In this document: positions 1-7,444 of the stretch, one piece after another
Layout: every line of letters begins with the position of its first letter
How positions within the stretch are numbered: the first letter of the stretch is position 1
Assembly (NCBI GenBank): GCA_014879435.1
Contig: JACSSB010000274.1
Span: forward strand, 1 to 17,187
Direction of reading: 5' to 3'
DNA: 17,187 bases
Origin: Phycisphaerales bacterium
GTDB lineage: Bacteria; Pseudomonadota; Gammaproteobacteria; Competibacterales; Competibacteraceae
The notes under the pieces: generated by a model
Database searches by the model: none
What the model was told of the DNA's origin: nothing
Seen by the model: the letters and a program-made list of their open reading frames with translations, nothing else
Translations under genes and position numbers: made by a program

Positions 1-875
1 AATACCAGCAGAAAGATCATGTGATGGATCGTTTTGGCGCGTAGCAACGCGGTATTAGCCTCTTGACGCAGGACCACGCTCCAGTCCAAACCCGCTTTGC
101 TTGGGTCGCGTGCGCTATGCCGACCGACCATGTGGCTGCCCCTGTCACTCAGATCGGAATCCGTCGTGAGCGTGCGCCCGAGCCAGTTGGATGGACCCAT
201 CACTACGAAGTGATCGGCGGTGATCAACAATAAATCAAGTGGCTGCTCGGTTTCCAACTCATGGAGTAAGCGATCCTGTTGGCGTGCGATCCAGTCCCAT
301 GAGAGCCGTGCACCGAGCACACCGATCCTCTGCCCCGAAGGTTGCAAGATCGGTACGGCAGCTACAAATCCCGGTGAGCGGTTGCTCAGGGCCATTGGCG
401 GCATCTGTTCCAGCAGAGGATAGTGACGGGTATCGCCGAGAAAAGGGTGTTGCTGGCCTTCCTGAAACCAGGATTGTGTAGAAACATCTGCACCGTGCAG
501 GATTCCGCCTGTGGCTGCTACCACTTGGCCGCGTTCGTCCGCCACGCCGAGCCAGACGAACTCGGGAAATTGCGCCTGTACCGCTTCGATAGGGTGACGG
601 AGGGCTTCGGTTCCACGGTCGTAAGAGGCGACGATTTGTGCGGCGGTAGTCTGCAGAATGGAGCGTCGCGTCGCGAGATTCATGTCGAGCGCGAGGTGGA
701 TTTGCGTGGCGAACTGGGTCAATAAGCGTTCGATATCAGCCCGGATGCGACGCTCGGCCTCCCTGGAGGCTAAATTCGCACCAGCCAGTGCCGCCAATAA
801 GATGATGGCGAACACGGTCCAACCGATGGCGGCGGTGAGGTGCAGCCGTGGGTCAAGACGCTGTCGTAGGTTCAC
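1..875 (-). CDS. Membrane-anchored sensor protein, N-terminal part (partial, runs off left edge)
   Basis: An uninterrupted minus-strand reading frame of about 291 codons reaches the left edge of the window. From the GTG at 873-875 it encodes a short basic N-terminus, then a hydrophobic segment at about residues 14-35 (AIGWTVFAIILLAALAGA). About 240 mostly polar residues follow, and a second hydrophobic run (HHMIFLLV) starts at the very edge. Two membrane segments flanking a periplasmic domain are the layout of Cache-type sensors of diguanylate cyclases, histidine kinases or chemoreceptors. The middle part (FPEFVWLGVADERGQVVAATGG in outline, then a paired IGVLGARLSW strand) fits a dCache-like fold. 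The signalling domain itself lies outside the window, so the output is unknown. The start is uncertain: GTG at 891-893 is also in frame and is directly preceded by a stop codon. The GTG at 875 has a GGGG stretch upstream. Nothing in this fragment looks broken. Confidence 0.7.
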   Translation of the reverse strand, partial: MNLRQRLDPRLHLTAAIGWTVFAIILLAALAGANLASREAERRIRADIERLLTQFATQIHLALDMNLATRRSILQTTAAQIVASYDRGTEALRHPIEAVQAQFPEFVWLGVADERGQVVAATGGILHGADVSTQSWFQEGQQHPFLGDTRHYPLLEQMPPMALSNRSPGFVAAVPILQPSGQRIGVLGARLSWDWIARQQDRLLHELETEQPLDLLLITADHFVVMGPSNWLGRTLTTDSDLSDRGSHMVGRHSARDPSKAGLDWSVVLRQEANTALLRAKTIHHMIFLLV

Positions 876-1100
876 CGGTTTCCCCGCTTGCACCTAAATC
901 TATGTAGACGCTTTTGGGTACATGCGGTCTGAGAGAGTACCTGAGCCCTTTCATTCTCGAAACCGATGTGTACCAAAACGTAATCCTCGTTGCGGGGAAC
1001 AATGCCTTTCCAGGCTGGCGCCGCTCGATGGTCCTGTTCTGATAGGTGGCCAGATAGATAAACCGACCGCTACCGCGATGTTGTTTCAGTCTGGCATTCG

Positions 1101-4100
1101 TCAATTACGCATCCTTATCGATGCAGGCAGGCTGCTTGCACTCTGCTGCCAGATAAAGCTGTAGACTCTTTTCGCCGCTTCGGCTTTGTCAGCATCCGAA
1201 AATGAAGGGCTAGGCAGCAGTGAATAAAGATGATCTAGGATAAATACTTCGACCTCGGCTTGGGTTTGCGCCTTACGGGTCCATTGGTCGAGTGGGGCGA
1301 GAAGATTTTGTAGCTCTTGAAGTAAATCGCGGCTGGCCAGCTTGACTCGTTCTCGTTCGGTTTTACCAAGATGCTCTTTTTTGAGTAGGTCAAACAGCGC
1401 CAATTCTTCCTCACTCAATCCTTCCTCCACCGCTCGGCACTGTTCAGCGTCCAAATTCTTGGCGAGATCAACCAACTTGGTAAAGGTTTCTTCGATGGTA
1501 ACGCGATCTTTTTCCCGATTGTAATCGGCAATGATTTCCCGATAGCGTTTGTCATAATCCATGCGCTGCGGGTTGTGCGCTAGCATTTCGGTGAGTTTTT
1601 GCTCGACGAGGTTGCGAATATCTTGTAGGGCAGTTGCCTTCCATTTCACCTTTTTGGCGAATTCATCCCGCAGCTTTTCCAGGTCGATCTGGCTCAGGTC
1701 GTAGAATTTAGGGTCCTCGAAAGTCTGCTCGGAAGCTTGCGTGCGGATCGCTTCGTTGACAATGCGGTGCAGTGCCTTGAGCAGTTCTGTCACGTCGGCC
1801 GTGTCGCGTCGTTCGGTGAGTTTCTTGTAGATGGCTTCGAGGTTGTCGTGCCGTTCGGCGTAGGCGAATGCGGAAGGTTCCATCAACAGCGCCTTGAAGC
1901 GGCTAAATACCTGCCGGGCCAGAATTTCGAAGCGGCGTTTGGCTTCGTCGGAGGTGTATACCGCCTCCACCGCATCGGCCAAGGCGGCAATCCGGGAAAA
2001 ACCCTTCGCACCGGCCAGGCGGGCCGGGTTGAAACCTAGGTTCTGCAGATGGGCTTCGGCGGCCTTAATAGTGTCCAGCAGCACTTTGACATGTTCTTCC
2101 ACCGGTGTGACGATCTCGTCAGATGAGTCGGTCTGGTCACCCAGCGCATATTGAGCCAGCGCCTCGCGCAAGCTTTTGAGCATCCCGTTGTAATCCACGA
2201 TCAGGCCAAAATCTTTGCCGGGATAGCGCCGGTTGGGGCGGGCGATGGCCTGCATCAGAGTGTGTGCCTTCATCGGTTTGTCGAGATAGAGCGTCGAGAG
2301 GCATTCCACATCGAAGCCGGTCAACCACATGGCACAGACGATAGCGATGCGGAAGGGATGCCCCGGATCTTTGAAGGCAGACTCCACATCCATCTGCTGA
2401 CCGTCCGCTGTCTCGAAGCCACGTTTCATAATCGTGCGATGAGGGATGATATTGAAATCCCATTTCTGAAAATCGGCGACTTCGTTCTGTGCTTCGCTGA
2501 TGATGATTTCGATGATCGTTTCGTCCAGCCATTTCGCCTTGGCAAGCAAGCGGTCGCGCTGGGCGTGCAGAAGCTGGCGGGTATCGGCACCCCGCTCTCT
2601 AGCGATGGCGGCTTCCTTGATGGCGATCTCTTCGCGCACGGCTCGTTGCTGCCTCCGCCATCGGGGTTCGATGAGTTGGAACATTCGGGCACAGGTGAGC
2701 TTATCGATGCACACCAACATGGATTTTCCGGATTCCCAGCGAGTGGTGATGTGTTCCACGAAATCGGCAGCGATCTTGTCCAGCCGGTCGTCGGCGGTGA
2801 TGATTTCGTAATCCTTGCCCAGCAGTTTTTCCAGCAAGGCTTGTTGATCTGGGTTCAGGTCGGCTTTTTCGATAGCCTCGGCGATGCGGTCGTTGAGGTC
2901 GAATCGAGTTAACCCCAATTTCTCACCTCGATTTTCGTAGACCAGCTTCACCGTTGCGCCGTCTTCCTCCGAGCGCCTGAAGTCGTAGCGGGAGATATAG
3001 CCGCCGAAGATGCGCTTGGTCAGTTCATCCTCTTGGAACAGCGGAGTACCAGTGAAGCCGATGAAGGCGGCGTTCGGCAGCGCTAGGCGCATGTTGCGAG
3101 CCAGCTTGCCGGCCTGGGTACGGTGCGCTTCGTCGGAAATGACGATGATGTCATCGCGGTGACTATAGGGCTGATCCGGGTTCACATCCTGGTTGAACTT
3201 GTGGATCAGGCTGAATAGGTAGCGGTGGTTCTGCTGGAGCAGTTGCTTCAGTGTTTCGCCCGAACTGGCCCGTGGGGTGTTGTCGTCCGCCACCCCGCAG
3301 CCGACGAAAGTACGGTAAATCTGGCTGTCCAGGTCGTCACGGTCGGTCATCAGCAAGAAGGTAAAGTTGCCCAGAATCTGACGCCGGACCTTTTCAGTGA
3401 AGAAAGCCATGGAGTAGGACTTACCGCTGCCTTGGGTGTGCCAGAACACGCCCAGCTTGCCCAATTCCGGATGTGCCAACTCCGGCAGGCGCACGGCGCG
3501 AGGTTTATCGGACGCGGCTAGCGCTCGTAGATCGCCGTCGGTGGCTTGTTCGCGGGGTAATTCGATCACGCGGTAGCTTAGCCGCCGTTCGGGCGGGAAC
3601 TGGCGCTTGAGTTCTTCCTGGCGGATTACGGCGGCGACGGCGTTGTTCACGCCCAACACCTGATGATTGCGCGCGACGATCTTGCGGGTCGCTCCCGGCT
3701 TGCTGGTGTCGAACAGGATGAAGTTCTCGATGATGTCCAGCAGTCGCGTTTTATCCAACATCCCGTTGAGCAGCACTTCAGCGTCGATGCAGCCTTGGTC
3801 GCGTTCGTCCAGCCGCTTCCATTCGGCGAAGTGCTCCCATTCGCTGGTGATGGAGCCGTAGCGGGCGTGATGGCCATTGCTGACGATCAGAAAAGCGTTG
3901 TGGTGGAAGGCGTGGGCGATGACGTGTTCGTCCAGGTAGTCCTTGAGATTGCCCTCGAACCCGGCACGAATATTCTTGTAGACCGCCTTGAGTTCGATGA
4001 AGACCAGCGGTAGGCCATTGACGAAGCAGACCAGATCGGCACGACGGTTGTAACCAGGGGCTCGCAGGCCGGTAAGTTTGAGTTCCCGTACAGCCAGAAA

Positions 4101-4499
4101 GCGGTTGTTGGCGGGATTGCGAAAGTCGATGATCTGGGCTTGGGTGTGGCACAGATCATCCTTGGCATTGCGGTAGTTGATCGGCACACCGTCACGGATC
4201 AGCCGATGGAATTCTTGATTGTGCTGGATCAGGGAGCGAGAGAAGTCGTAATGGGTGAGCGCGCTGACTGCATCATCGATAGCCTTGGTCGGTAATTCGG
4301 GATTGAGTTTGATCAGTGCGGCGCGTAGATCGCGTTTGAGTACAGCCTCGCGGGTGTCGGTGCGGCCTAGTGTGCCGTCCGGGCCGAAGGTTTCCTGATT
4401 CCAGGCGTAGAGGCTGTCCCAACCCAGTACTTTTTCCAAATGTTCGGCGAAGGTGGCCTGGACCAGCCGATCTTCACTGTTGATGTCGGTGTAGGCCAT
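1101..4499 (-). CDS. hsdR: Type I restriction endonuclease, R (motor/nuclease) subunit HsdR
   Basis: The 1132-residue product has the full HsdR layout. The N-terminal PD-(D/E)xK nuclease core shows D155 (RRADLV) and E169-x-K171 (FIELK). A superfamily 2 translocase follows: Walker A TQGSGKS at 355-361, DEAH box at 456-459, FTGTP at 482-486, WLTGFD at 725-730 and motif VI QAIARPNR at 750-757. A long helical C-terminus, rich in charged residues, probably docks on the methylase. The length is usual for the family (about 1000-1170), and no key residue is missing. The protein would bind HsdM2S, pump DNA using ATP and cut at distant unmethylated sites. The ATG at 4497-4499 has an AGGA about 11 bases upstream. 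The gene is last in the hsd locus, separated from the Schlafen-like gene by 171 bp that may hold its own promoter. Long open frames on the opposite strand inside it are coding shadows. Confidence 0.96.
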   Translation of the reverse strand: MAYTDINSEDRLVQATFAEHLEKVLGWDSLYAWNQETFGPDGTLGRTDTREAVLKRDLRAALIKLNPELPTKAIDDAVSALTHYDFSRSLIQHNQEFHRLIRDGVPINYRNAKDDLCHTQAQIIDFRNPANNRFLAVRELKLTGLRAPGYNRRADLVCFVNGLPLVFIELKAVYKNIRAGFEGNLKDYLDEHVIAHAFHHNAFLIVSNGHHARYGSITSEWEHFAEWKRLDERDQGCIDAEVLLNGMLDKTRLLDIIENFILFDTSKPGATRKIVARNHQVLGVNNAVAAVIRQEELKRQFPPERRLSYRVIELPREQATDGDLRALAASDKPRAVRLPELAHPELGKLGVFWHTQGSGKSYSMAFFTEKVRRQILGNFTFLLMTDRDDLDSQIYRTFVGCGVADDNTPRASSGETLKQLLQQNHRYLFSLIHKFNQDVNPDQPYSHRDDIIVISDEAHRTQAGKLARNMRLALPNAAFIGFTGTPLFQEDELTKRIFGGYISRYDFRRSEEDGATVKLVYENRGEKLGLTRFDLNDRIAEAIEKADLNPDQQALLEKLLGKDYEIITADDRLDKIAADFVEHITTRWESGKSMLVCIDKLTCARMFQLIEPRWRRQQRAVREEIAIKEAAIARERGADTRQLLHAQRDRLLAKAKWLDETIIEIIISEAQNEVADFQKWDFNIIPHRTIMKRGFETADGQQMDVESAFKDPGHPFRIAIVCAMWLTGFDVECLSTLYLDKPMKAHTLMQAIARPNRRYPGKDFGLIVDYNGMLKSLREALAQYALGDQTDSSDEIVTPVEEHVKVLLDTIKAAEAHLQNLGFNPARLAGAKGFSRIAALADAVEAVYTSDEAKRRFEILARQVFSRFKALLMEPSAFAYAERHDNLEAIYKKLTERRDTADVTELLKALHRIVNEAIRTQASEQTFEDPKFYDLSQIDLEKLRDEFAKKVKWKATALQDIRNLVEQKLTEMLAHNPQRMDYDKRYREIIADYNREKDRVTIEETFTKLVDLAKNLDAEQCRAVEEGLSEEELALFDLLKKEHLGKTERERVKLASRDLLQELQNLLAPLDQWTRKAQTQAEVEVFILDHLYSLLPSPSFSDADKAEAAKRVYSFIWQQSASSLPASIRMRN

Positions 4500-4523
4500 A
4501 TGCTTGTTTTCCTTGTCAGCCTA

Positions 4524-4650
4524 TTGGCTCGGATATATAGACCGCTCAAATACGACTGAGCCAAAAAAATTAATTTAATAACAAATTGTTAAATAGAATA
4601 TAAAAATCAGATTGGCTCAACACGAAAGGATTCGGTCAGTTTTGAGCCAA
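4524..4650. promoter_or_regulatory. AT-rich gap with four alternating TTGGCTC(AA) inverted repeats upstream of hsdR
   Basis: The spacer between the Schlafen-like gene and hsdR holds the same word four times: TTGGCTC at 4524-4530, TGAGCCAA at 4557-4564, TTGGCTCAA at 4612-4620 and TTGAGCCAA at 4642-4650. They alternate in orientation and so form two inverted pairs, the right one a perfect 9-bp dyad with a 21-base spacer. Between the pairs lies about 45 bp of nearly pure A/T (4565-4611). Reading toward hsdR, TTGGCT (4564-4559) could act as a -35 and TATATA (4539-4534) as a -10, but the 19-base spacing is long. This arrangement fits operator sites for a dimeric regulator controlling hsdR. The right dyad could instead be a terminator stem for the upstream genes, because a short T-rich run follows it on the minus strand. 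The repeats are directly visible; their function is inferred. Confidence 0.5.
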
Positions 4651-4670
4651 AATTTGGAATCCCCTGGTAG

Positions 4671-6302
4671 CTATGCCAGTCGATAGCGTGCACCGTTGCG
4701 TGCGCCCTGCATGACTACTGCGCCGGTATGGACGAGTTCCGCCATCGTTCGTTTAAGCTGGGAACGATTGATCTCTTTACCGATGCGCTGATGAACGTCT
4801 CCTATTTTAGAATCAGGGTAGCGGCGCAGATCTTCCCTGACCAACTCAGTCAGGCGGTGCGGCTCAATCCGCGTCAACGTGGTGAGCTGCGTAAGATCGG
4901 CATCGTGCAATAAAGCGGGTGTTACGAAGTAGCGCGTGCCTTGGGTGCGGCCACTGGTCTGAGCAATACCCCAATCTGGCAAGCGCCCCAGCCAAGCGTC
5001 AAGGTTTTCGGTTTCGGGTAACTCCAGGCACTTCGCCAGCTCGCGAGCGGTCATTGCTTCAGACAGGGCGAGTAATCCCAACGTAATCCGCTCGCGCTGT
5101 GTAAGTTGAAACTGTTTATCAGCCGTTTCGATTAGACGGATCACCTGCGGTTTGAGGATATGCCGCCGCACGGTAACATGAACGGAATCCTGGCCTTCGA
5201 TAAGCGTCGGTGCGGGTCGGCCATAAGCAAGCTGGCGCTCGTACATCATGTCAAACCCACTTCCTTCGCGTTCCATCAGTCCTAGATCATGAAAGACGCG
5301 GGCGAGTGCGTCATTGCGACGGCGGCTGGCGTGGAGGATGGTTTGCGGCGTGACTCCGAGCGGTAGTCGTCCCGGATTGACCACTTCCAGCCGGTCGGGG
5401 TGCAGATTGAGGAAAATGTCGCCGCGCTGGGTATAGGGTCGGTGCACCAAAGCATTGACCAGCAACTCGCGAACCACCTTTTCGTCGAACGCAGGCACGT
5501 TGCGCCGATACAAACCTTCCGCAATTTCATAGCTCTCGCGAAAGTCTGGTACTTCTTCCCAAATGGCGCTGACCAGCTCTACGGGAGAGAGCGAGTAATC
5601 ATCCCACAGCAGTTTGTTGACCTTCTGGCCGCGTTCGTCGTACTTGAGGAATTGGACGATAGGGGCTGTACCCAAGCGCGAACGGCCAAGCGCATCGCTC
5701 AGCAGCAGGATGCCTAGATTCGTGAGCGTCGCGCCATCTGCTAGTCCGTAGTGAGTGAGCAGTTCATCCAGTGTTTTTTCCTTGACCGATGCTTTCACTC
5801 GGCTAGATGCCCGGATTCCGGTCACGAGGGCATCCAGTTTGGCGGCGTCCACCGCTGTGCGCGGTATGCCGAGTTGGGTCATGGGTTCCCACGAGAACCC
5901 CGGTCGCTCGTTGGCAAGCCGCAGCACGTCATCACCGACCAGGGGCTGGCAGGCGTCGCCCACCCGTAGAAAGTAGCGCCCATCGCAGGTCGAGGCGACG
6001 CTCACAGCGCGTGAAATGGTGAGTTCGATGAATTGTCCGCCATTGTCAGCTGTGATGATTTGGGGCAGAACTTGGACATTGACGGTTAGTTCGCTGATGC
6101 GCTTGCGGAAAGTGTCCAGCAGTTCGGGATTGATGGTTTGACTGAACGGAGGCAGGATTTCACCGTCCTCGATACCGATCAGCAACCGTCCACCCTGACC
6201 ATTAGCAAAACACACACAATCCTTGGCAATCTCGTTCCAATCAGCCCTGCCGGTGATGACCCGCAACGATTTTCGATCCGTCTGTTGGTCTTCCAGACTC
6301 AT
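4671..6302 (-). CDS. Schlafen/AlbA_2-domain ATP-binding protein embedded in the hsd locus
   Basis: The 543-residue protein belongs to the AlbA_2 (Schlafen-like) plus HATPase family (COG2865 type), often annotated as a transcriptional regulator or ATP-binding protein. Residues about 15-130 form the AlbA_2 part, with the signature CFANGQGGRLLIGIEDG at 31-47. A GHKL-like ATPase part follows, with ELLVNALVHR at 279-288 (E279, N283, H287), NPGRLP at 309-314 and GLMEREGSGFDMM at 341-353. The C-terminus (about 400-543) looks like winged helices, suggesting DNA binding. The usual acidic E-F-K-like opening of AlbA_2 domains is not evident; the corresponding region reads TDRKSLRVITG. The ATG at 6302 overlaps the hsdS stop by 4 bp (ATGA), so translation is probably coupled to hsdS. 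The protein may regulate hsdR, whose upstream gap holds inverted repeats, or act as an extra defence effector. Family assignment is firm; role is inference. Confidence 0.85.
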   Translation of the reverse strand: MSLEDQQTDRKSLRVITGRADWNEIAKDCVCFANGQGGRLLIGIEDGEILPPFSQTINPELLDTFRKRISELTVNVQVLPQIITADNGGQFIELTISRAVSVASTCDGRYFLRVGDACQPLVGDDVLRLANERPGFSWEPMTQLGIPRTAVDAAKLDALVTGIRASSRVKASVKEKTLDELLTHYGLADGATLTNLGILLLSDALGRSRLGTAPIVQFLKYDERGQKVNKLLWDDYSLSPVELVSAIWEEVPDFRESYEIAEGLYRRNVPAFDEKVVRELLVNALVHRPYTQRGDIFLNLHPDRLEVVNPGRLPLGVTPQTILHASRRRNDALARVFHDLGLMEREGSGFDMMYERQLAYGRPAPTLIEGQDSVHVTVRRHILKPQVIRLIETADKQFQLTQRERITLGLLALSEAMTARELAKCLELPETENLDAWLGRLPDWGIAQTSGRTQGTRYFVTPALLHDADLTQLTTLTRIEPHRLTELVREDLRRYPDSKIGDVHQRIGKEINRSQLKRTMAELVHTGAVVMQGARNGARYRLA

Positions 6303-7444
6303 ACCGCAATCTCACCACTCATCAGACGCGGCAGGAGTAAATCGCGGGCAGCGCGGAGTCTCGCGTTTATTTCTTCGAGTTTATTAAGTTGCTCATGGAT
6401 CGGTGAAACCATTTCCAGAAAAGCGCAAAAAATCGAGTCAGTTGGGATAATCAATGGCCGACTATAGGCGAAGCCACGATTGAGGCCCGGTACTGCCACA
6501 TCGGTGCTGATGAAGTGCATGTGTTGAAGCGCATAGTACAAATAGAGATTGCTCATCGTGGCATCAATAAAATAAACCGTATCAATAGGGTAAAAATTTT
6601 GAGTGCACCAGTAAACGCTGCCAACATTGCCTTTGCGTCCAACAATGATTGCAGGGCCTGAAACCAACGCCTTTTCATGCGTGCCGACAACGCCGCTTGA
6701 GCCGTAGACAGGAAAAAGCCCTTCAATACGGTCGTCAGCTTTCAATGCTTTGCCGTAGTTCAGGATTACACGGTTGCCCAGAGTCTTCCGCTCCCACCCC
6801 TCCGGCACGCCATCAATAATCCGTGTATGTTCATGGCCGGGAAAGCGCAGCCGCACGAACCATTCTCGGTAGAGCAGCCGCGCCGATTCTTCCAACAATG
6901 CCATCCGGCGGCGGTTGTTTTCGATGAGGTCGTCGTAGGTGGAAAGGATGGAGGCGATTTTGCGTTGCACTCTTACTTCAGCAGGTACACATACACGAAC
7001 TTGGTAGATTCGCTCCGGTGCAGTATGGCGAACTTTTGTACCAGAAGCACTGCCGCTAATTTGGGCACGAACAGATCTAGTATTGAAGAGAAAATAAAGA
7101 AATTGTTTATCCAGAAAAGCTTCATCGATCTGGTTAACTAATCCCAACCGCTGGTTATGCAGGTATCGATCTGCTTGAGGAATTAGTGCTGAGCTACCTA
7201 ATAGCCCTGGCCCTTGTTCAGTCATTGCTACAATCAAATCATCCTTGTCGAGAATGAAAGATTCAGGAATGTCACCTTGGTATGCACGATCTTTATCAGG
7301 GCGAATCCGAAACCCGCCTTCTTCATTAAAATTCCCTGGAGTAAGTAAAATATACTTTCCGCTATCCGAAAAATATTCGCCTTTGAAAGCATAACCATGC
7401 TTTACGCGGATTGCAGACCCGAGGGTGATCTCGCGCCATCTCAT
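6299..7444 (-). CDS. hsdS: Type I restriction-modification specificity subunit HsdS
   Basis: This 381-residue protein has the two-fold layout of HsdS. Target recognition domain 1 spans about residues 1-145. A conserved helical spacer follows at about 155-197 (RKIASILSTYDDLIENN, then LLYREWFVRLRFPG). TRD 2 spans about 215-335 and includes the family pattern GRKGNVGSVYW...NFYPIDTVYF. A second helical repeat closes the protein (QLNKLEEINARLRAARDLLLPRLMSGEI). Each TRD reads one half of a split DNA target, and the helices set the spacing and bind HsdM. The start ATG overlaps the hsdM stop by 4 bp and the stop overlaps the next start by 4 bp, so the three genes form one coupled unit. Stretches within the TRD coding parts are visibly richer in A/T than hsdM, as often seen for exchangeable TRDs. 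The target sequence cannot be read from the protein. Confidence 0.94.
   Translation of the reverse strand: MRWREITLGSAIRVKHGYAFKGEYFSDSGKYILLTPGNFNEEGGFRIRPDKDRAYQGDIPESFILDKDDLIVAMTEQGPGLLGSSALIPQADRYLHNQRLGLVNQIDEAFLDKQFLYFLFNTRSVRAQISGSASGTKVRHTAPERIYQVRVCVPAEVRVQRKIASILSTYDDLIENNRRRMALLEESARLLYREWFVRLRFPGHEHTRIIDGVPEGWERKTLGNRVILNYGKALKADDRIEGLFPVYGSSGVVGTHEKALVSGPAIIVGRKGNVGSVYWCTQNFYPIDTVYFIDATMSNLYLYYALQHMHFISTDVAVPGLNRGFAYSRPLIIPTDSIFCAFLEMVSPIHEQLNKLEEINARLRAARDLLLPRLMSGEIAV

Noticed and set aside
853..1104. Minus-strand 83-residue frame starting at TTG overlapping the hsdR stop
   Set aside because: No family similarity, non-ATG start without a Shine-Dalgarno sequence, and it overlaps the start of the sensor gene in another frame.
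2151..2912. Long plus-strand frame (253 residues) inside hsdR
   Set aside because: Antisense to conserved helicase motifs of HsdR; its sequence follows from the codon bias of the real gene.
4524..4650. CRISPR-like array from repeated TTGGCTCAA
   Set aside because: Repeats are only 7-9 bp, alternate in orientation and have unequal spacing; no CRISPR character.
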